Notes under the pieces: generated by a model
Told to the model about the DNA's origin: nothing
The model's input: only the letters and a program-made list of their open reading frames with translations
The model's database searches: none
Made by a program: the position numbers and the translations under genes
Part shown: positions 13,136-25,766 of the stretch, in pieces
How the letters are laid out: each line of letters starts with the position of its first letter
Numbering within the stretch: the stretch's first letter is position 1
NCBI GenBank assembly: GCA_037179515.1
Contig: JAXCGZ010001893.1
Location: 28,501-92,500 of the forward strand
DNA length: 64,000 nt
From: Halocaridina rubra
Taxonomy: Eukaryota; Arthropoda; Malacostraca; Decapoda; Atyidae
Direction: 5' to 3'

Positions 13136-14222
13136 GTGTTCCCCTGCTGTATCGCGTTTCTTGGTTATCGCGTTTTTTCTGGATAAATTATTATTTAATT
13201 TTATGGGCATACGCAAAAATATTAAAATATTGAAAAAATAAAAATTCTCAGTATTTTTCTTTTTTTATTGAAAAAAAATTTCATTTTTTAATTGATAAAA
13301 ATAATTTATTTCCCAGCCTACGAATAATAAAACAGCAAAAAATAGTAAAAAACATAAATTTAGATATACGTACGTACAGTATAACTCACAGTATTGCATC
13401 ATGCGAAATAGTGTCCAATAGCGTAGAATGTATTGGGGTCGCAGCTACGTGAGCTAGCATATATATTTATACAGTGTATTTCCAGTAGTTTCATGATTTT
13501 ATTGATAAAAAAATGTATTTCTTAGCCTAAGAATAATAAAACAGTAAAAAATACTAAACAGTATTGTACCACGTAAAATACGATACCGGTATCAGTGTTT
13601 CGGAAAACGCAAAGGCTCTCACCTACGTGACCTAGTGAATATTAAAATTTTCAATATTTTATTGATAAAACAAGTATTTCCTAGCCTAAGAATAATAAAG
13701 CAGCAAAAAATAGTAAAAAATATAAATGCAGTAATAACAGTATTGCACCATGAAAAATACAATACCGGTATCACGTTTCGGAAAACGCAAAGGCTCTCAC
13801 CTACGTGACGTAGTGAATATTCAAATTTTCATTATTTTATTGATAAAACAAGTATTTCCTAGCCTAAGAATAATAAAACAGTAAAAAAATAATAAAAAAC
13901 ATAAACTACTAACAGTATTGCACCATGTAAAATACAATACCGCTATCACCATTTTGGAAAACAAAAAGGCTCTCACCTACGTGAGATAGTTCATGGAATG
14001 CTATTGGCTGAATGGTCGGGAGACGACGAATCACAGAATTGTTTTTCAATATGTTTTGTATCATGGGATCTGATTGGCTTTTTCATTGCAGTTTGCTTTT
14101 CCCTCCAATTTCCAATGTGCCGCCTCACTCACTCAGTCTAACTCACGTGTGCGCCGTTCTCGTTGTGCTTATTAATACGTTTTGCTTGTGATTGTGTTTC
14201 CACGCGTAATTTAACCTTTGCA

Positions 14223-15934
14223 ATGCCTCCCAAACATCCTTCACCTTCTAAGGCTTCTGGTAGTCAACCTAAGTGGCAAAGGAAACTGTTAACCATTGTA
14301 GATAAAGTGAAACTCTTAGATATGTTGAAAGAAGGAAAAAGGTTTGTGGATGTCGGCCGCTGTTTTGGCCTCAATGAATCTACTGTGTGCTACGTCAAAA
14401 AGGACGAGGCAAAGATCAGGAAAACAGCGAGCATTTCATTTGATAAATCAGTGAAGAGGGTCGTAACATCCCGCAATAAGGCAGTAGTGAAGATGGAAGC
14501 TGCTTTGGCCCTGTGGATTGCTGATTGCAGAAAGAAAAACATCAGCTTACACACCAGTATCATACAAACAAAAGCGAAGAAGCTGTACGAGACATTCGCT
14601 GCAAATGAACCCGATGACGACAGTGGTGACCGTGGAAAGGAGGGGAGAGAAGAAGATATCGACGACCCACAACCAGGACCCTCCAGCAATTCTCCATCGA
14701 GGATACAACCGTTCGTTGCTAGCAATGGATGGGTCTTCAAATTTCAAAAAAGCCATGGCCTAAAAAGCATTTCAGTGCATGGCGAGGCTGCCTCTGCAGA
14801 TACAGCTGCCGCAGAAAATTAGGTCAAGAATGACTTCAAGAAAATTATTGCCGAAGGGGAATATGTTCCTGAGCAAGTCTTCAACATGGATGAGACTGGC
14901 TTATTTTGGAAGAGAATACCATCTCGCACTTTTCTGTTTATGGACGAAGTTGAAGCCTCGGGATTTAAAGAGCACAAAGATCGCGTTACCCTCATTATGT
15001 GTGGGAATGCTGCGGGCTTCATGTTAAAGCCCGGGCTTATCTACAAGTCAAAGAACCCTAGGGCTTTGAAGAACAATAATAAGAATCTGCTGCCAGTGTA
15101 TTGGATGCATAACCCTAAGGCATGGATCACGAAAAGCCTCTCATCGGACTGGTTTCACCAATGCTTTATCCCTCAGGTAAAATTTATCTTGCGGAAAAAG
15201 GCCTTGAATTTAAAGTCCTACTTTTGATGGATAATTTTGGTGGCCACGCAACCAATCTCCAATATGACGGTTTTCAAGTTGAGTTCCTGCCACCGAATAC
15301 GACGTCACTGATTCAGCCTATGGATCAAGGCGTTATTCGTGCGTTCAAGGCCCTATACACACGAAATTCCCTGGCGAACGTAGTTGATTCCATGGATTCA
15401 GACAAAGACTTCTCATTGAAGACTTACTGGCGTAATTACACGATTGCCACATGCCTAAAAAATATTCAGAAAGCAATCAAAGAGATGAAGTCGGTCACAA
15501 TCAATGCCAGCTGGAAGAAATTGTGGCCCGAAGTCATCCACGACTACAAGGGCTTTGCTCCTGATGAAGTGCAGAAGTAGGCAGTTGCGAAAGCTGTGAA
15601 GTTGGCTGCATTGCTAGGAGGAGAAGGCTTTAAAGATATGACTCCCAAAGATGTGAATGAACTGATTGACTGCCACTCGCAGCCTTTGACTGATGAAGAC
15701 TTGGATGAAATGACGAAATCAGCGAGCGAAGAAGAGGAAGAACTTGAGGAAACGCACGAAGAAATTGAAGAACCTGGCCTTACACTCGAATGTTTGGCAG
15801 CCATGTATGAACATTTTAAAGCACTCCAACAACTCTCGCAGGACTATGACGATAATATGGTTTGTTCGGTGACCTTCTGTAATTTACTCGATGATGCCAT
15901 GATTCCTTACCATACCATCTTCCAACAAATGTAG
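14223..15934 (+). pseudogene. Tigger/pogo transposase, broken
   Basis: This enzyme class excises and reinserts DNA elements at TA sites. The start MPPKHPSPSKASGSQPK is chosen because T1, T2 and T4 share it. Residues 20-140 form the CENP-B-like helix-turn-helix region (VDKVKLLDMLKEGKRF, GLNESTVCYVKKDE). The DDE_1 domain shows FNMDETGLFW near 14880, LLMDNFGGH near 15225 and IQPMDQGVIRAFK near 15315; the last two Asp are about 30 residues apart as in pogo-type enzymes. An acidic tail (EEEEELEETHEE) ends at the stop near 15932. Breaks: in-frame TAG at 14820-14822, a frameshift near 15178-15190, and in-frame TAG at 15578-15580. All three catalytic Asp codons survive. It resembles TIGD1-type Tigger proteins; the exact subfamily is not settled. 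Confidence 0.9.
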
Positions 15935-16029
15935 AAACAGTGACAGCAACTCCCCATTACTATGTTTTTCTCCCCCAAAAAGCAGCCGTAAAGCTTTTAT
16001 TGGCTGCGAAATAATTTCCTCCGGCGTCA

Positions 16030-16860
16030 CGAAAGATGATCATCACCTCATTCACGGTAAGTTTACCTATCTCGTACATATATATGTCATGTCATCATCA
16101 CCTCATTCAACGCAATTTTATCTATCACTTTCATAAAAATTTACGTTGCTTGCTGTTATTTATAATGTAAAGGGTGTTTTTTTTAACAGTGCAGGGAGGG
16201 TTTATACAGTATGTAAACGTAAAAATAATTGTAAAATACCTATGTATGTTACGTCATCATCACCTCATTCACGGTAATTTATTTCTATCACTTTCATAAA
16301 AATTTACGTTGCTTGCTGTTATTTATAATGTAAAGGGTGTTTTTTGTAATAGTGCAGGGAGGGTTTATACAGTACGTAAACGTAAAAATAATTGTAAAAT
16401 TCCTATGTATGTCACGTCATCATCACATTCACAGTAAGTTTTCCTATCACCTTCATAAAAATTTACGTTGCTTGCTGTTATTTATAATGTAAAGTGTGTT
16501 TTTTTAACACTGCATTGAGGGTTTATAGAGTACGTAAACGTAAAAATAATTGTAAAATTCCTATGTATGTCACGTCATCATCACATTCACAGTAAGTTTA
16601 CCTATCACTTTCATAAAAATCTTCGTTTCTTCCTGTTATTTATAATGTAAAGGGTGTTTTTTTAACAGTGCTAGGAGGGTTTATACAGTATGTAAGAGTA
16701 AAAATAATTGTAAATGAGTATGTCATGTAATTACCACTTCATTCACTGTAATTTTATCTATCACTTTCATATAAATTTACGTTGCATGCTGTTATTTATG
16801 AAGTAAACGGTGGTATGTTAACAGTACAGGGAGGGTTTATACAGTGTAAACGTAAAAATA
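16030..16860. repeat. Right subterminal tandem array of T3, about 160-bp unit
   Basis: The block TTATTTATAATGTAAAGGGT and its variants recur with spacings of about 156-162 bp, five times. Each unit also holds a CATCATCACCTCATTCAC block and GCAGGGAGGGTTTATACAGT. Fewer units of the same kind occur in T1, T2, T4 and, inverted, at 50.4-50.6 kb. Subterminal repeats of this sort are often transposase binding sites; that role is an inference. Confidence 0.75.
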
Positions 16861-16964
16861 ATTAAAATATCTATGTACAGGACATATAGGCTGATCCTAC
16901 TCCGCGGTTTTCCTGTCTCGCGCCGGGTCCCGGAACCGAACTGCCGCAATAAGGGGGGGGAACA

Positions 16965-17086
<122 letters not shown>

Positions 17087-18686
17087 CAGTGATCCATCAC
17101 TGTATCACGTTTCTTGGCTTGCGATTTCACTGTACCGCGATTTTCTTTGGCAAATTTTTTTATTTTTATTGGCATATGCAAAAATATTAAAATAATAAAA
17201 AAATAAAAATTTTCAGTATTTTCATTTTTTTATTGAAAAAAAAACATATTTCATTATCTAATTGATAAAAAAAATTTATTTCCCAGCCTACGAATAATAA
17301 AACAGTAAAAAATAGTAAAAAACATAAATTTAGATATACAGTATAGCTCACAGTATTGCATCATGTGAAATAGTGTCCAATAGCGTACAATGTATTGGGG
17401 TCGCATCTACGTGAGCTAGCATATATATTAAAATTTCCAGTAGTTTCATGATTTTATTGATAAAAAAACGTATTTCTTAGCCTAAGAATAATAAAAGAGT
17501 AAAAAATAGTAAAAAACATAAATACTAACAGTATTGCACCATGTAAAATACGATACCGGTATCAGCATTTCGGAAAATGAAAAGGGTCGAATCTACGTAA
17601 GATATTACATATTGAAATTTTTATTATTTTATTGATAAAACAAGTATTTCCTAGCCTAAGAGCAATAAAACAGTAAAAAATAGTAAAAAACATAAATTTA
17701 GATATATAACTCCCAGTATTGAATAGTAAAAAACATAAATTTTGATATATAACTCACAGTATTGCATCATGTGAAATAGTGTCCGATAGCGTACAATGTA
17801 TTGGGGTCGCACCTACGTGAGCTAGCATATATATTAAAATTTCCAGTAGTTTCATGATTTTATTGATAAAAAAACGTATTTCTTAGCCTAAGAATAATAA
17901 AACAGTAAAAATATAGTAAAAAACATAAATACTAACAGCATTACAGCATGTAAAATACGATACCGCTATCAGTGTTTCGGACAAAGGCTTGCACCATCTT
18001 CCATTGTCTCGCCTCACTCGTTCCGTCTAACTCACGTGTGTGCTGTTTACGTTGTGCTTATTAATACGTTTTGCTTGTGATTTTTTTATTCGCATATTTT
18101 AACCTTTGCAATGCCTCCCAAGCATCCTTCGTCTTCTAAGGCTTCTTGTAGTGAGCCTAAGCGGCAAAGGAAAATGTTAACCATAACAGATAAGGTGAAA
18201 CTCTTAGATATGATGAAAGAAGGAAAAAGGTTTACGAATGTCGGCCGTTATTTTGGCCTCAATGATTAACAGCTGTAAAGCTGTTATTGGCTGCGGAATA
18301 ATTTCCTCTGGCGTCTACAAACTCATTACCACCTCATTCACGGTAAGTTTAACTATCACGTACCTATAAATTTACGTTGCATGCTGTTATTTATAAAGTA
18401 AAGGGTGTTTTTTTAACAGTGCAGGGAGGGTTTATACAGTAAACGTAAAAATAATTGTAAAATACCTATGTACATGAGTATGTCTTATAAACTTATGCTT
18501 GCATGGTGTTATTTATGAAGTAAAGGGTGGTTTATTAATAGTAGAGGGAGGGTTTTTACAGTTTATACAGTGTAAATGCAAAAATAAATTAAAATATCCA
18601 TGTACATATAGGCTGATCCTACTCCCCGATTTTCCTGTCTCGCTCCGGGTCCCGGAACCGAACCTTCGCGATAATAAAAGGAACAC

Positions 18687-18688
<2 letters not shown>
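17087..18688 (+). mobile_element. Tigger/pogo deletion derivative T4
   Basis: Starts CAGTGATCCATCACTGTATC and ends with a degenerate terminus (AAAAGGAACACAT) before TA. The left half contains two tandem copies of the GTGTCC(A/G)ATAGCGTACAATG block (17367 and 17780 region). The transposase is reduced to the 53-codon remnant at 18111. Confidence 0.8.
18111..18269 (+). pseudogene. Tigger transposase N-terminal remnant (T4)
   Basis: Fifty-two codons starting MPPKHPSSSKASCSEPK and ending FGLND before TAA, where the deletion joins to right subterminal sequence. It keeps the first part of the helix-turn-helix region and lacks the DDE domain. Confidence 0.8.

Positions 18689-18763
<75 letters not shown>
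18689..18763. repeat. (TA)n array after T4
   Basis: About 75 bp of AT alternation next to the degenerate right end of T4. Confidence 0.95.
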
Positions 18764-18769
18764 TGTATT

Positions 18770-19690
18770 CTTCTTCTTCTTCGTCTACCACTTTTCTCAC
18801 TTTTATGTGGGGTCGATGTTTCTGGCTAGTGTTCTCCATATGTTCCTGTCCCATACCTCATTACCCAACAAACCTTTTGATCTATGGTTGTCATTGATGC
18901 AATCAATCCACCTATGCTTTGGTCTCTCCCCCTCCCTCTCTTACCCTGTGTATCCATTTCCATCACCCTCCTCCCAACATAATGTTGATCCCTCCTAACG
19001 ACATGACCATACCATCCTAGTCTACTTTCTTGTATCTTATCTGATATTTCTCTAACTTTTGAGGTACATGTACCTCTGATTACCTCGTGTCTGATCTTAT
19101 CGCTTCTTGTCGCCCCACATATCCATCTCAATATCCTCATCTCTGCCACATCCATTTTTTCTCTTGTGTCTTCTTCTATTCTCCTGTTGCACAGCACCCC
19201 AGACCCTCTCTTCCATTTCTTCCATCCCGCTTGTATTCTGTGGATTATTTCTGACTCTAGGTCACCATCGTCTGCTACTGTTGATCCGAAATACTTGAAC
19301 TTTTCAACTCTTTTCACACATCCCCCTGCAAATTGACTTCCCCATCCTCATCATCTCTCAACCTCAAGTACTCTGTCTTCTTCCTGCTGATTCTCAGTCC
19401 TCTATCCTCCATTACTCTTCTCCACTCCTCAGGCTTCTCCTCCACTACCTCTTGTCAGTTGCTACACAGTATGATGTCTTCTGCAAAAAGCATACACCAT
19501 GGTGACTAATCTCTAATACCCTGGGTTACTACATCCATGACCAGATCAAATAGATATTTGCTCAAAGCAGACCCTTGATGCAGACCAACATTTACTGAGG
19601 GACTTTTCGTCCAGCCCATACTGCTATTAACATTTGCCTCTACCCTCTCATACATATCTTGGCTACACTGAATATTCTTGGATGTTCATT
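18770..19690 (-). pseudogene. RTE-like LINE, 3' half, broken
   Basis: The minus strand encodes an RTE-type reverse transcriptase C-terminus. From 19690 downward come MYERVEANVNSSMGW, GLHQGSALSKYLFDLVMD near 19590 and WCMLFAEDIILCS near 19490, where the catalytic ADD appears as AED. Next is RGLRISRKKTEYLRL, and then the 163-residue open stretch 19317-18826 with FKYFGSTVADDGDLESEI, RWICGATRSDKIR and YVGRRVMEMDTQGKRGRGR. A stop in the RT core near 19505 and a frame change near 19320 break it. This C-terminal pattern is characteristic of RTE/BovB-like proteins in many invertebrates; the clade name is from recall. Confidence 0.8.
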
Positions 19691-19870
19691 ACACATCTTT
19701 TATAATCACTTCACACCTGACAGGTCATTACACTCTCCATCTCTGTTTCTCTTTACTTTATGTTTTCTTCGTGCCCAGGCCCAATAAAGGCTGTTTTATT
19801 TTATTATATTTTAGCCCGTCCTGGTGTCACAATCATTTAAAAAAAAAGGATTTTTATTTTTGCTCGCCAA
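19691..19870 (+). mobile_element. Retroposon 3' tail (family Q)
   Basis: Contains CATCTTTTATAATCACTTCA, CAGGTCATTACACTCTCCAT, CAATAAAGGCTG and GGTGTCACAATCATTT followed by an A-rich tail. Four more copies lie within the palindrome (51.2, 52.2, 62.0 and 62.8 kb). The GTGCCCRGGCC and GGTGTCACA motifs are shared with the LINE end at 29.7-30.05 kb, so it is probably a 3' UTR of a related LINE. Confidence 0.6.
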
Positions 19871-19931
19871 AAAAAAAAAACGCAATTCACTGAATTCGCT
19901 GTAGGGGAATCAATATAGGGAGGGATTACTG
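19871..19931. mobile_element. Tigger/pogo-like right terminus
   Basis: Ends GGGAGGGATTACTG followed by TA, the complement of a CAGTAATCCCTCCC terminus. Compare CAGTACTCCCTC at 6815. Only the end is recognisable. Confidence 0.45.
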
Positions 19932-19935
19932 TACT

Positions 19936-20440
19936 AATACTATGTATTCTTCTACTTTAGCCATAACCCAAGTTGCTATCTTTAATAATAAGACACAGAA
20001 GAGTTTAGTGACACATTGTTTCTTTGATCCTGGATCACAATTGTCCTTTATTAGATCCAAGCTAGCGAAGCAGTTGCAGTTAGATATTGTAGAGAGATGT
20101 CGACTAGCTTTAAAGGGTTGTTGTTCAATCCCCACAGAAGGTAATTTTCCTATTGTTATGCCTCTAGTCTTTTGGGGGAATAGGGTGAAGAAAGTGCAGG
20201 TAGCAGTGGTTGAACAATTACCTGACAAGATTACTTCACCTCTTAATTGCTAGAGTTCATAGATTCCTTCGAGCAAAAGGCACTGAAAATTGTGAAGAAA
20301 TTACTTCAGATGTCATCTCAGACATTGATCTCATGATTGGATGTGACTTTTTGGGGGATTATTAGTGGAATGGTGAAGCAGGATAGCATTAACATGTTTC
20401 AAACACCTTGTGGTTACATTCTTTTTGATAAAATACCACC
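19936..20440 (+). pseudogene. Decayed Bel/Pao aspartic protease
   Basis: Frame 19942-20253 shows CFFDPGSQLSFIRSKLAKQL, the Bel/Pao protease signature in which D-x-G-S/A-Q-x-S-F-I marks the active site; here DPG replaces DSG or DTG. The downstream ILVWGxD-type region survives as DLMIGCDFLGDY in another frame near 20325-20360. It lies directly upstream of the RT fragment and is broken by stops and frameshifts. Confidence 0.7.
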
Positions 20441-20499
20441 TAATTTTTGTTGATAATTCAAAATCTTAATGTCAGGCCACTGTTCTAATTTGCAGGCTG

Positions 20500-21400
20500 A
20501 CTGTGAATGATTCCCTTGTTGCTATCATGGATATCATTGAGGAGAACATTGAACCTGTTCATAAGTTATGAGAACTTGAATGTATAGGTATTGACCCAAC
20601 GGTGCCTGCTATTGAAGATGAGTTTGCATATAAGAGGTATGTTGATAGTGTGGAGTACAGGGATCATCAGTATTTTGTGAGACTTCTCTGGAAAAGGAAT
20701 TCCCCGCTCTTACCTAGTAACTATTGAATGGTGTTAGGTCAAGCGCATTTATTGTGGAATAGTTTAGCTAAGGTTCCTGGACACTTGGATGAATATCACA
20801 AAGTTAATCAGAAACAGTTGGAACAGAAATTTGTTGAAAAGGCTCCAGATGCTGTAGCCAGCCAAAGAATACATTATATTCCTCATCATGGCATGCTCAA
20901 AGATTCAGTCTTGACGCCCCTGCATATATTCAATTATTGCAGCATCAGAGCAAGCAAAGGTAGTCCTTCCTTAAATGAATGTTTGATTAAAATTCCTTCT
21001 TTGACAGAGAAGTTGGGTGATATGTTGTTGAAGTTTAGAACTAATGAATTTGCTCTCAGTGCAGATGTAAGCAAAGCCTTTCTGAGGGTAGGATTACAGC
21101 ATATTGATTGTGATTTTGTTAGATTTTTGTGGTTTAAGGACCCACATAATCCTGATGCTCGCCAGTGTGCTATATGGTAGTACTTCATCGCCATTTTTGT
21201 TGATGTCGATAGTGGATTATCATTTACAGAGGTCAGATAGTCCATTTAAGGATCTGATATCAAAAAAATTTTATGTAGACAATCTTCAGGGGACAATGAA
21301 CAAATATGTAAAGTCAATATGCCGCTATGAAATTGAGTAACCAATAATGCACAGCTCAGAAGTAAGATGGAAAATGAGGATCTTAATTTACTTTTCCATC
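20500..21400 (+). pseudogene. Decayed Bel/Pao reverse transcriptase
   Basis: The main open segment 20728-21180 carries RIHYIPHHGMLKDS, the conserved NECL then PSLTEKLGDML, ALSADVSKAFLRVGL (first catalytic Asp) and FVRFLWFKDP. A second frame from 21104 continues with YGSTSSPFLL and KKFYVDNLQGTM, the YxDD position read as YVDN. A run of stops after 21340 ends the homology, so RNase H and integrase are missing. It is homologous to, but clearly divergent from, the intact-looking Bel/Pao copy that begins 300 bp farther on. Confidence 0.8.
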
Positions 21401-21694
21401 GCAATCTTCAGTTCTAATCCCCCAAATCTGACACTTCTTCAGCGCTGATATAAAAGGGAATGGGTAGAGAATTGACGTTTTGTATTTAAATATTTTTTAT
21501 ATATTACTAATTTTCTATCTTGTTACCAACCCAGTCTCCCAATGTCCAAAGATCTCACCTATTATTGATGGATGAGGGAAGTGAACATATCGCAGACACT
21601 AGTAATTTCAGGAAGGAATACGTTGAAAACGCATTGAAAACCACTGGAAAACCGTAATGTCAGTTATTAAGTCATCGAGATATTTCAATGTGGC
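21400..21694. other. Spacer between two Bel/Pao elements
   Basis: No recognisable coding sequence. It ends in the 5-bp GTGGC target copy at 21690-21694. Confidence 0.4.
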
Positions 21695-22604
21695 TGTGGT
21701 GACTAATCCCAGAATGCCTGCTTTCACCTGGTCAATGAATAGTCTACTCTCAGTTTTTTGCAGGCTACCGTACACAAAAATGTTTACTCCACCAACTTCA
21801 AATAAAGTTGGGCTAAAACTTACTGGCTTATATTTAAATATAAGACAAACTGTACGGTACTAAAGGGGAAGGGCATGAGTTACGTTTGCTTAATAGTTAG
21901 TGGAGAACTCTCACTGGTTAATAACACAAATACACTAAATAATATTAACTGAACACTGCATAAATCCAGGCTTAAATGAAAGACTCATCGATAAAATATA
22001 AAAAATATATTGGAAAAAGTTAATATTATAATGGAGCAATATTTCAGCCCAAAAGAAAAGGTTAAATTTTACAAAAATAACAAAGTTATAGCTCCAGGCA
22101 CGACTGCTGGACACATCAAAATAAACAACACTTAATATCAACAAAAATAATTGTTCAAAATCCAAAAACTTTATGCAGTATTAAAAGAGAGTCACTGCTT
22201 GACAAATTCGACAGCACTAGTCCAAGGGGCGAAATGGGAGGCTCATAAATTTACACGAATTTTACGAGTCTCTAACAATAGGTCATCACCTGATGCTGTC
22301 ATCAGAGAGAGTCCTCGTCCGTTCTGTAAACAAAGCAGCCGAGCATCACATTCTAAAATAAAAGGATACATTTTTATCATATTTTACATTATTAAGGATT
22401 TCCTAAGATTTAGATTAGCTTTACAAACGAATTCCAATTATTCATGAGAAAATAATGAATTTAATGACAAAATAAATGATAGTTATAATATAGTCTCTCA
22501 ATGAATATATTCATGTAAGCTGATGTAATGCTAATTATGGTATTACAATAAAACACACACAAGGTATAACTAATGAAACTGTGTGTGATAGACAGATCAC
22601 CACA
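21695..22604 (-). repeat. Bel/Pao 3' LTR
   Basis: 910 bp, matching 28527-29435 throughout. It starts TGTGGTGACTAATCCC on the plus strand and ends GATCACCACA. Compared with the other LTR it has an extra GAC-type insertion near 22590 and scattered substitutions (for example TTTAAATATAAG versus TTTAAAAATAAG). Confidence 0.95.
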
Positions 22605-22620
22605 CTCTCCCCCCAAAATG
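22605..22620 (-). promoter_or_regulatory. Polypurine tract of Bel/Pao
   Basis: The minus strand reads TTTTGGGGGGAGAG directly before the 3' LTR, the expected plus-strand DNA primer. Confidence 0.75.
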
Positions 22621-22695
22621 GGTAGGAAGCTAAATAAATCACATGTACAAACATAATAAAGTGTAGAACAAAAACAGAAAATTTAAAGGCATCAT

Positions 22696-25600
22696 TTACA
22701 ACCTATCCTCTGCAATTAGATCTCTACGCAGCTTTTCAGCTCGACAAGCTGCTTGACGTCTAGGTCTTGGTGGTGCACTAGGTACAACTGGAGGATTGAG
22801 TGGATCTACTGTTCTACTTCAGGAGCAACTTCCTGATGTAGTTCTAAGGGAATGAGTTTAGAAAGAGGTCTTACATACTCTCCATCAACTGTGCGGAGAA
22901 ACACACTGCGTACAATACCATCTCTCCCCTTTATCAACTGAGTTACTAATCCTAAAGGATAACTGGATCTTGTTTTGTTCTCGGTTTCTATAAGAACTAA
23001 CTCACCAACTTGAACTGTACATGGTTCGTCTTTGGCGCACGTTAAATGTCTTTCTCGGAGTGAAGTGAGGTAGGAATCCATCCACACCTTTTCATACTTC
23101 TTCAACATATCCGAGAGTTTAGAGTACTGAGCTCTCAAATCCAACGATTCTCCAAAGGGAACATCTGCTCCAAAGGAATTGAGAGGTGGGAACAGAGTTA
23201 CTGTCCTTCCATAGATTAAATGAGAGGGAGTGAGGTACTCATCTCGAATATCTTCCGACAAATACGTAAGAGGTCGGGAGTTGATAACACATTCTATTTC
23301 ACACAAGATGGTATGTAACTCAATAAAGGAAATACACTTCTTGTAGAGAGACTTATGAAGACTACTCTTAACACAACCTATGAGCCGTTCAAAGAAACCA
23401 CCGCTCCATGGAGAACGAGGGGTATTGAACTTCCAAAAAATGTCATTATCTTTCATGTAAGCTTTGACTTCAGGCTCATCCTTAATGTCACTGAGGAATC
23501 GTTCTGCACCTCGAAAATTAGTACCATTATCAGAAAAGATAATGGAAGGAATTCCAAATCTAAAAGCAAATCTGCAAAATGCACACAAAAATTCTAAGGT
23601 GGTTAAAGAAAAACACATCTCTAAATGTACTGCTCTTGATGTAGTGCATGTGAATAAACACACATAAACCTTCTCACTGTAGTTACTCGTAGTTGTAGGG
23701 TCCAAAATAGTGATAGAACGAGTAAAATCCACTCCAACTGAGTTGAAGGGTCTAACAAATCTGACTCTTTCCTCTGGTAAAGGAGGGGGACCTGGTTGAG
23801 AGATCGTCTTGCCAACTGCCTTTTTACACAAAATACATGTTTTTAATATTTTCTTCACAATAACTCTACCTTTAGAGATCCAAAACTGTTTCCTGAGTCC
23901 TGACAACATTTGTCCTAATCCACAATGATGATGTTGAATATGATAATGAACTATTATAAGTTTGGTCAATGGATGTTTGGCAGGTAAGTAAATTGGAAAT
24001 TGTGCTTCAGGAGATAGATCTGAATTCTGTAATCTACTGCCACAACAAATTAACTGATCTTCGTTCAAATGTAAATCTAATTGTTTGACTAAATTCATGA
24101 GTTCTGAAGCTGGTTTAGCACTTTGCTCAGGTCGTTTCAAAAATGCAAATAAAGTAGGAAAACTTTGTAACTGGGCTAATCTAATACAAGCATGAAGAGT
24201 ATTCAACCTGAACTTGTCGTGGAAATAATGATTACAGAACTGCTTTACATAAGACATGATTCTCATAACTTTAGTAAGAGATGAATATTTACTCATCTCA
24301 AAATGAGGAAGTATGGGTTCATTAACATTAGGTTCTGTTAAAATCTCATACACTACTGTAGAATTAACAATGAACTCTTTCTGTTGTGGATATTCTGATG
24401 GATTAAGCAAAAATGAAGGTCCATGTCTCCACATGACATTACTATTCAACTTTGATACACTAACACCTCTGGTCAATATATCTGCAGGATTCTCTCTAGA
24501 TGGGACATGTAAAATGTTCAAATCAAACTTAGATCGCAAATTGCGAATTTCACACACTCTGTTTCTCACAAAAACATCTGATGATGAGTCATGATACACC
24601 CAATTAATGGCAACTTCACTGTCACACCATATAGTGCAACCTTTGAATGCTAATTTCTCATTAGACAAGAGTGTCTGAGCCAATGCTGAGGCTAAAGTAA
24701 GTGAGAGTAACTCTAACTTAGGAATGGTGAGTGGAGGATTTGGTGATACTCTTACTTTACTCATAATGATATCACTAGATTTGCTTCTTAAGTCCACAAC
24801 ATATGCAACTAATCCATAAGCTACTTTAGATGAATCACAAAATATGTGCAAATCTGATACACCAGGGACAATTACAAATCTAGGATACTGAATGGTTGAC
24901 ATCTGATTCAAATCTCTGCAAATAACTGAAAATTCTTGTACTAAAGGTTCTGGCACAGGTTCATCCCAAGAACACTTACTTCTCCATAATTTTGAAATGA
25001 ACAACTTTCCCTTGATCAAGATTGGTGATAACAATCCTAAAGGATCAAATACACTAGCAATTACAGATACAACTGATCTCTTGGTGATTTGATGATGCAC
25101 ACACTCCTCCTTGCACACTTTCTTACTGGAGTACAATTTGATTTCATTGTTTACAACATTCCAAGAAATTCCTAAAACATTTACATTATTCAGATCCAAT
25201 TGGTCATGATTAACACCTACTTCATCATTAAATTTTACATCATTACTCACCCAACCTTGTAATGGCATAGAGGCTTCTGCTAAAATAGAATTTACTATGG
25301 GATACTCTGTTTTTAACTGTTCAGAGTCTGAATAGGTACAAACAAAGTTATCTACATAGAAATGAGAGATCAGAGACTTAGCTACTGGATGTGAATGTGT
25401 CTCCAAGTGATATGTGAGTGTTTTCTGAAGCAAAAAGGGAGATGATGTTGTACCAAAGAGTACTGCTTTAAATCTATAGGTAACTATTTTCTTAAGTGTT
25501 TCATCCTCGAACCACAAGAATCTACAGAAATCTCTGCAGTTTGGCAAAATACCTATACGTAGGAAGGCTTTGGAAATGTCTGATACAGCACCTACAGGGT

Positions 25601-25766
25601 TAGTACGAAATTCAATGAGTGAATCAACAAGTTTATGGGTTAGGCTTGGGCCTGTTAGTAAACATTCATTCAGACTCTTTGATTGTGAATCAGCTCTACT
25701 ATAAGCATTAAACACTACTCTAATAGGAGTGGTAGGAGAATTCTTGTAGACTGGATGATGAGGCAA
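22696..25766 (-). pseudogene. Bel/Pao pol: RT, RNase H, integrase (frameshifted)
   Basis: The 986-codon open frame 25766-22806 covers most of pol. RT has VSDISKAFLR (Asp63) and FYVDN (residues 136-140), where the second Asp of the usual YxDD is Asn. RNase H has FCDSS (Asp311), KLELL (Glu352), WCDSEV (Asp382) and NPADI (Asp429). Integrase has an HxxxH...CxxC finger (His near 607-613, Cys644 and Cys647), then VGVDFT (Asp680), SDNGTN (Asp746) and FFERL (Glu793). The frame is offset from the upstream gag-protease frame near 25768 by one missing base. After the stop at 22806 the expected Pro/Arg-rich tail (PSAPPRPRRQAACRAEKL) continues in another frame to a stop at 22696. I read both as disabling indels or sequence errors, because Bel/Pao normally encodes one continuous polyprotein. 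Confidence 0.92.

Noticed and set aside
25715..25766. Programmed frameshift between Bel/Pao gag-protease and pol
   Set aside because: No slippery heptamer seen in the overlap, and Bel/Pao elements normally use one frame; a simple one-base loss fits better.
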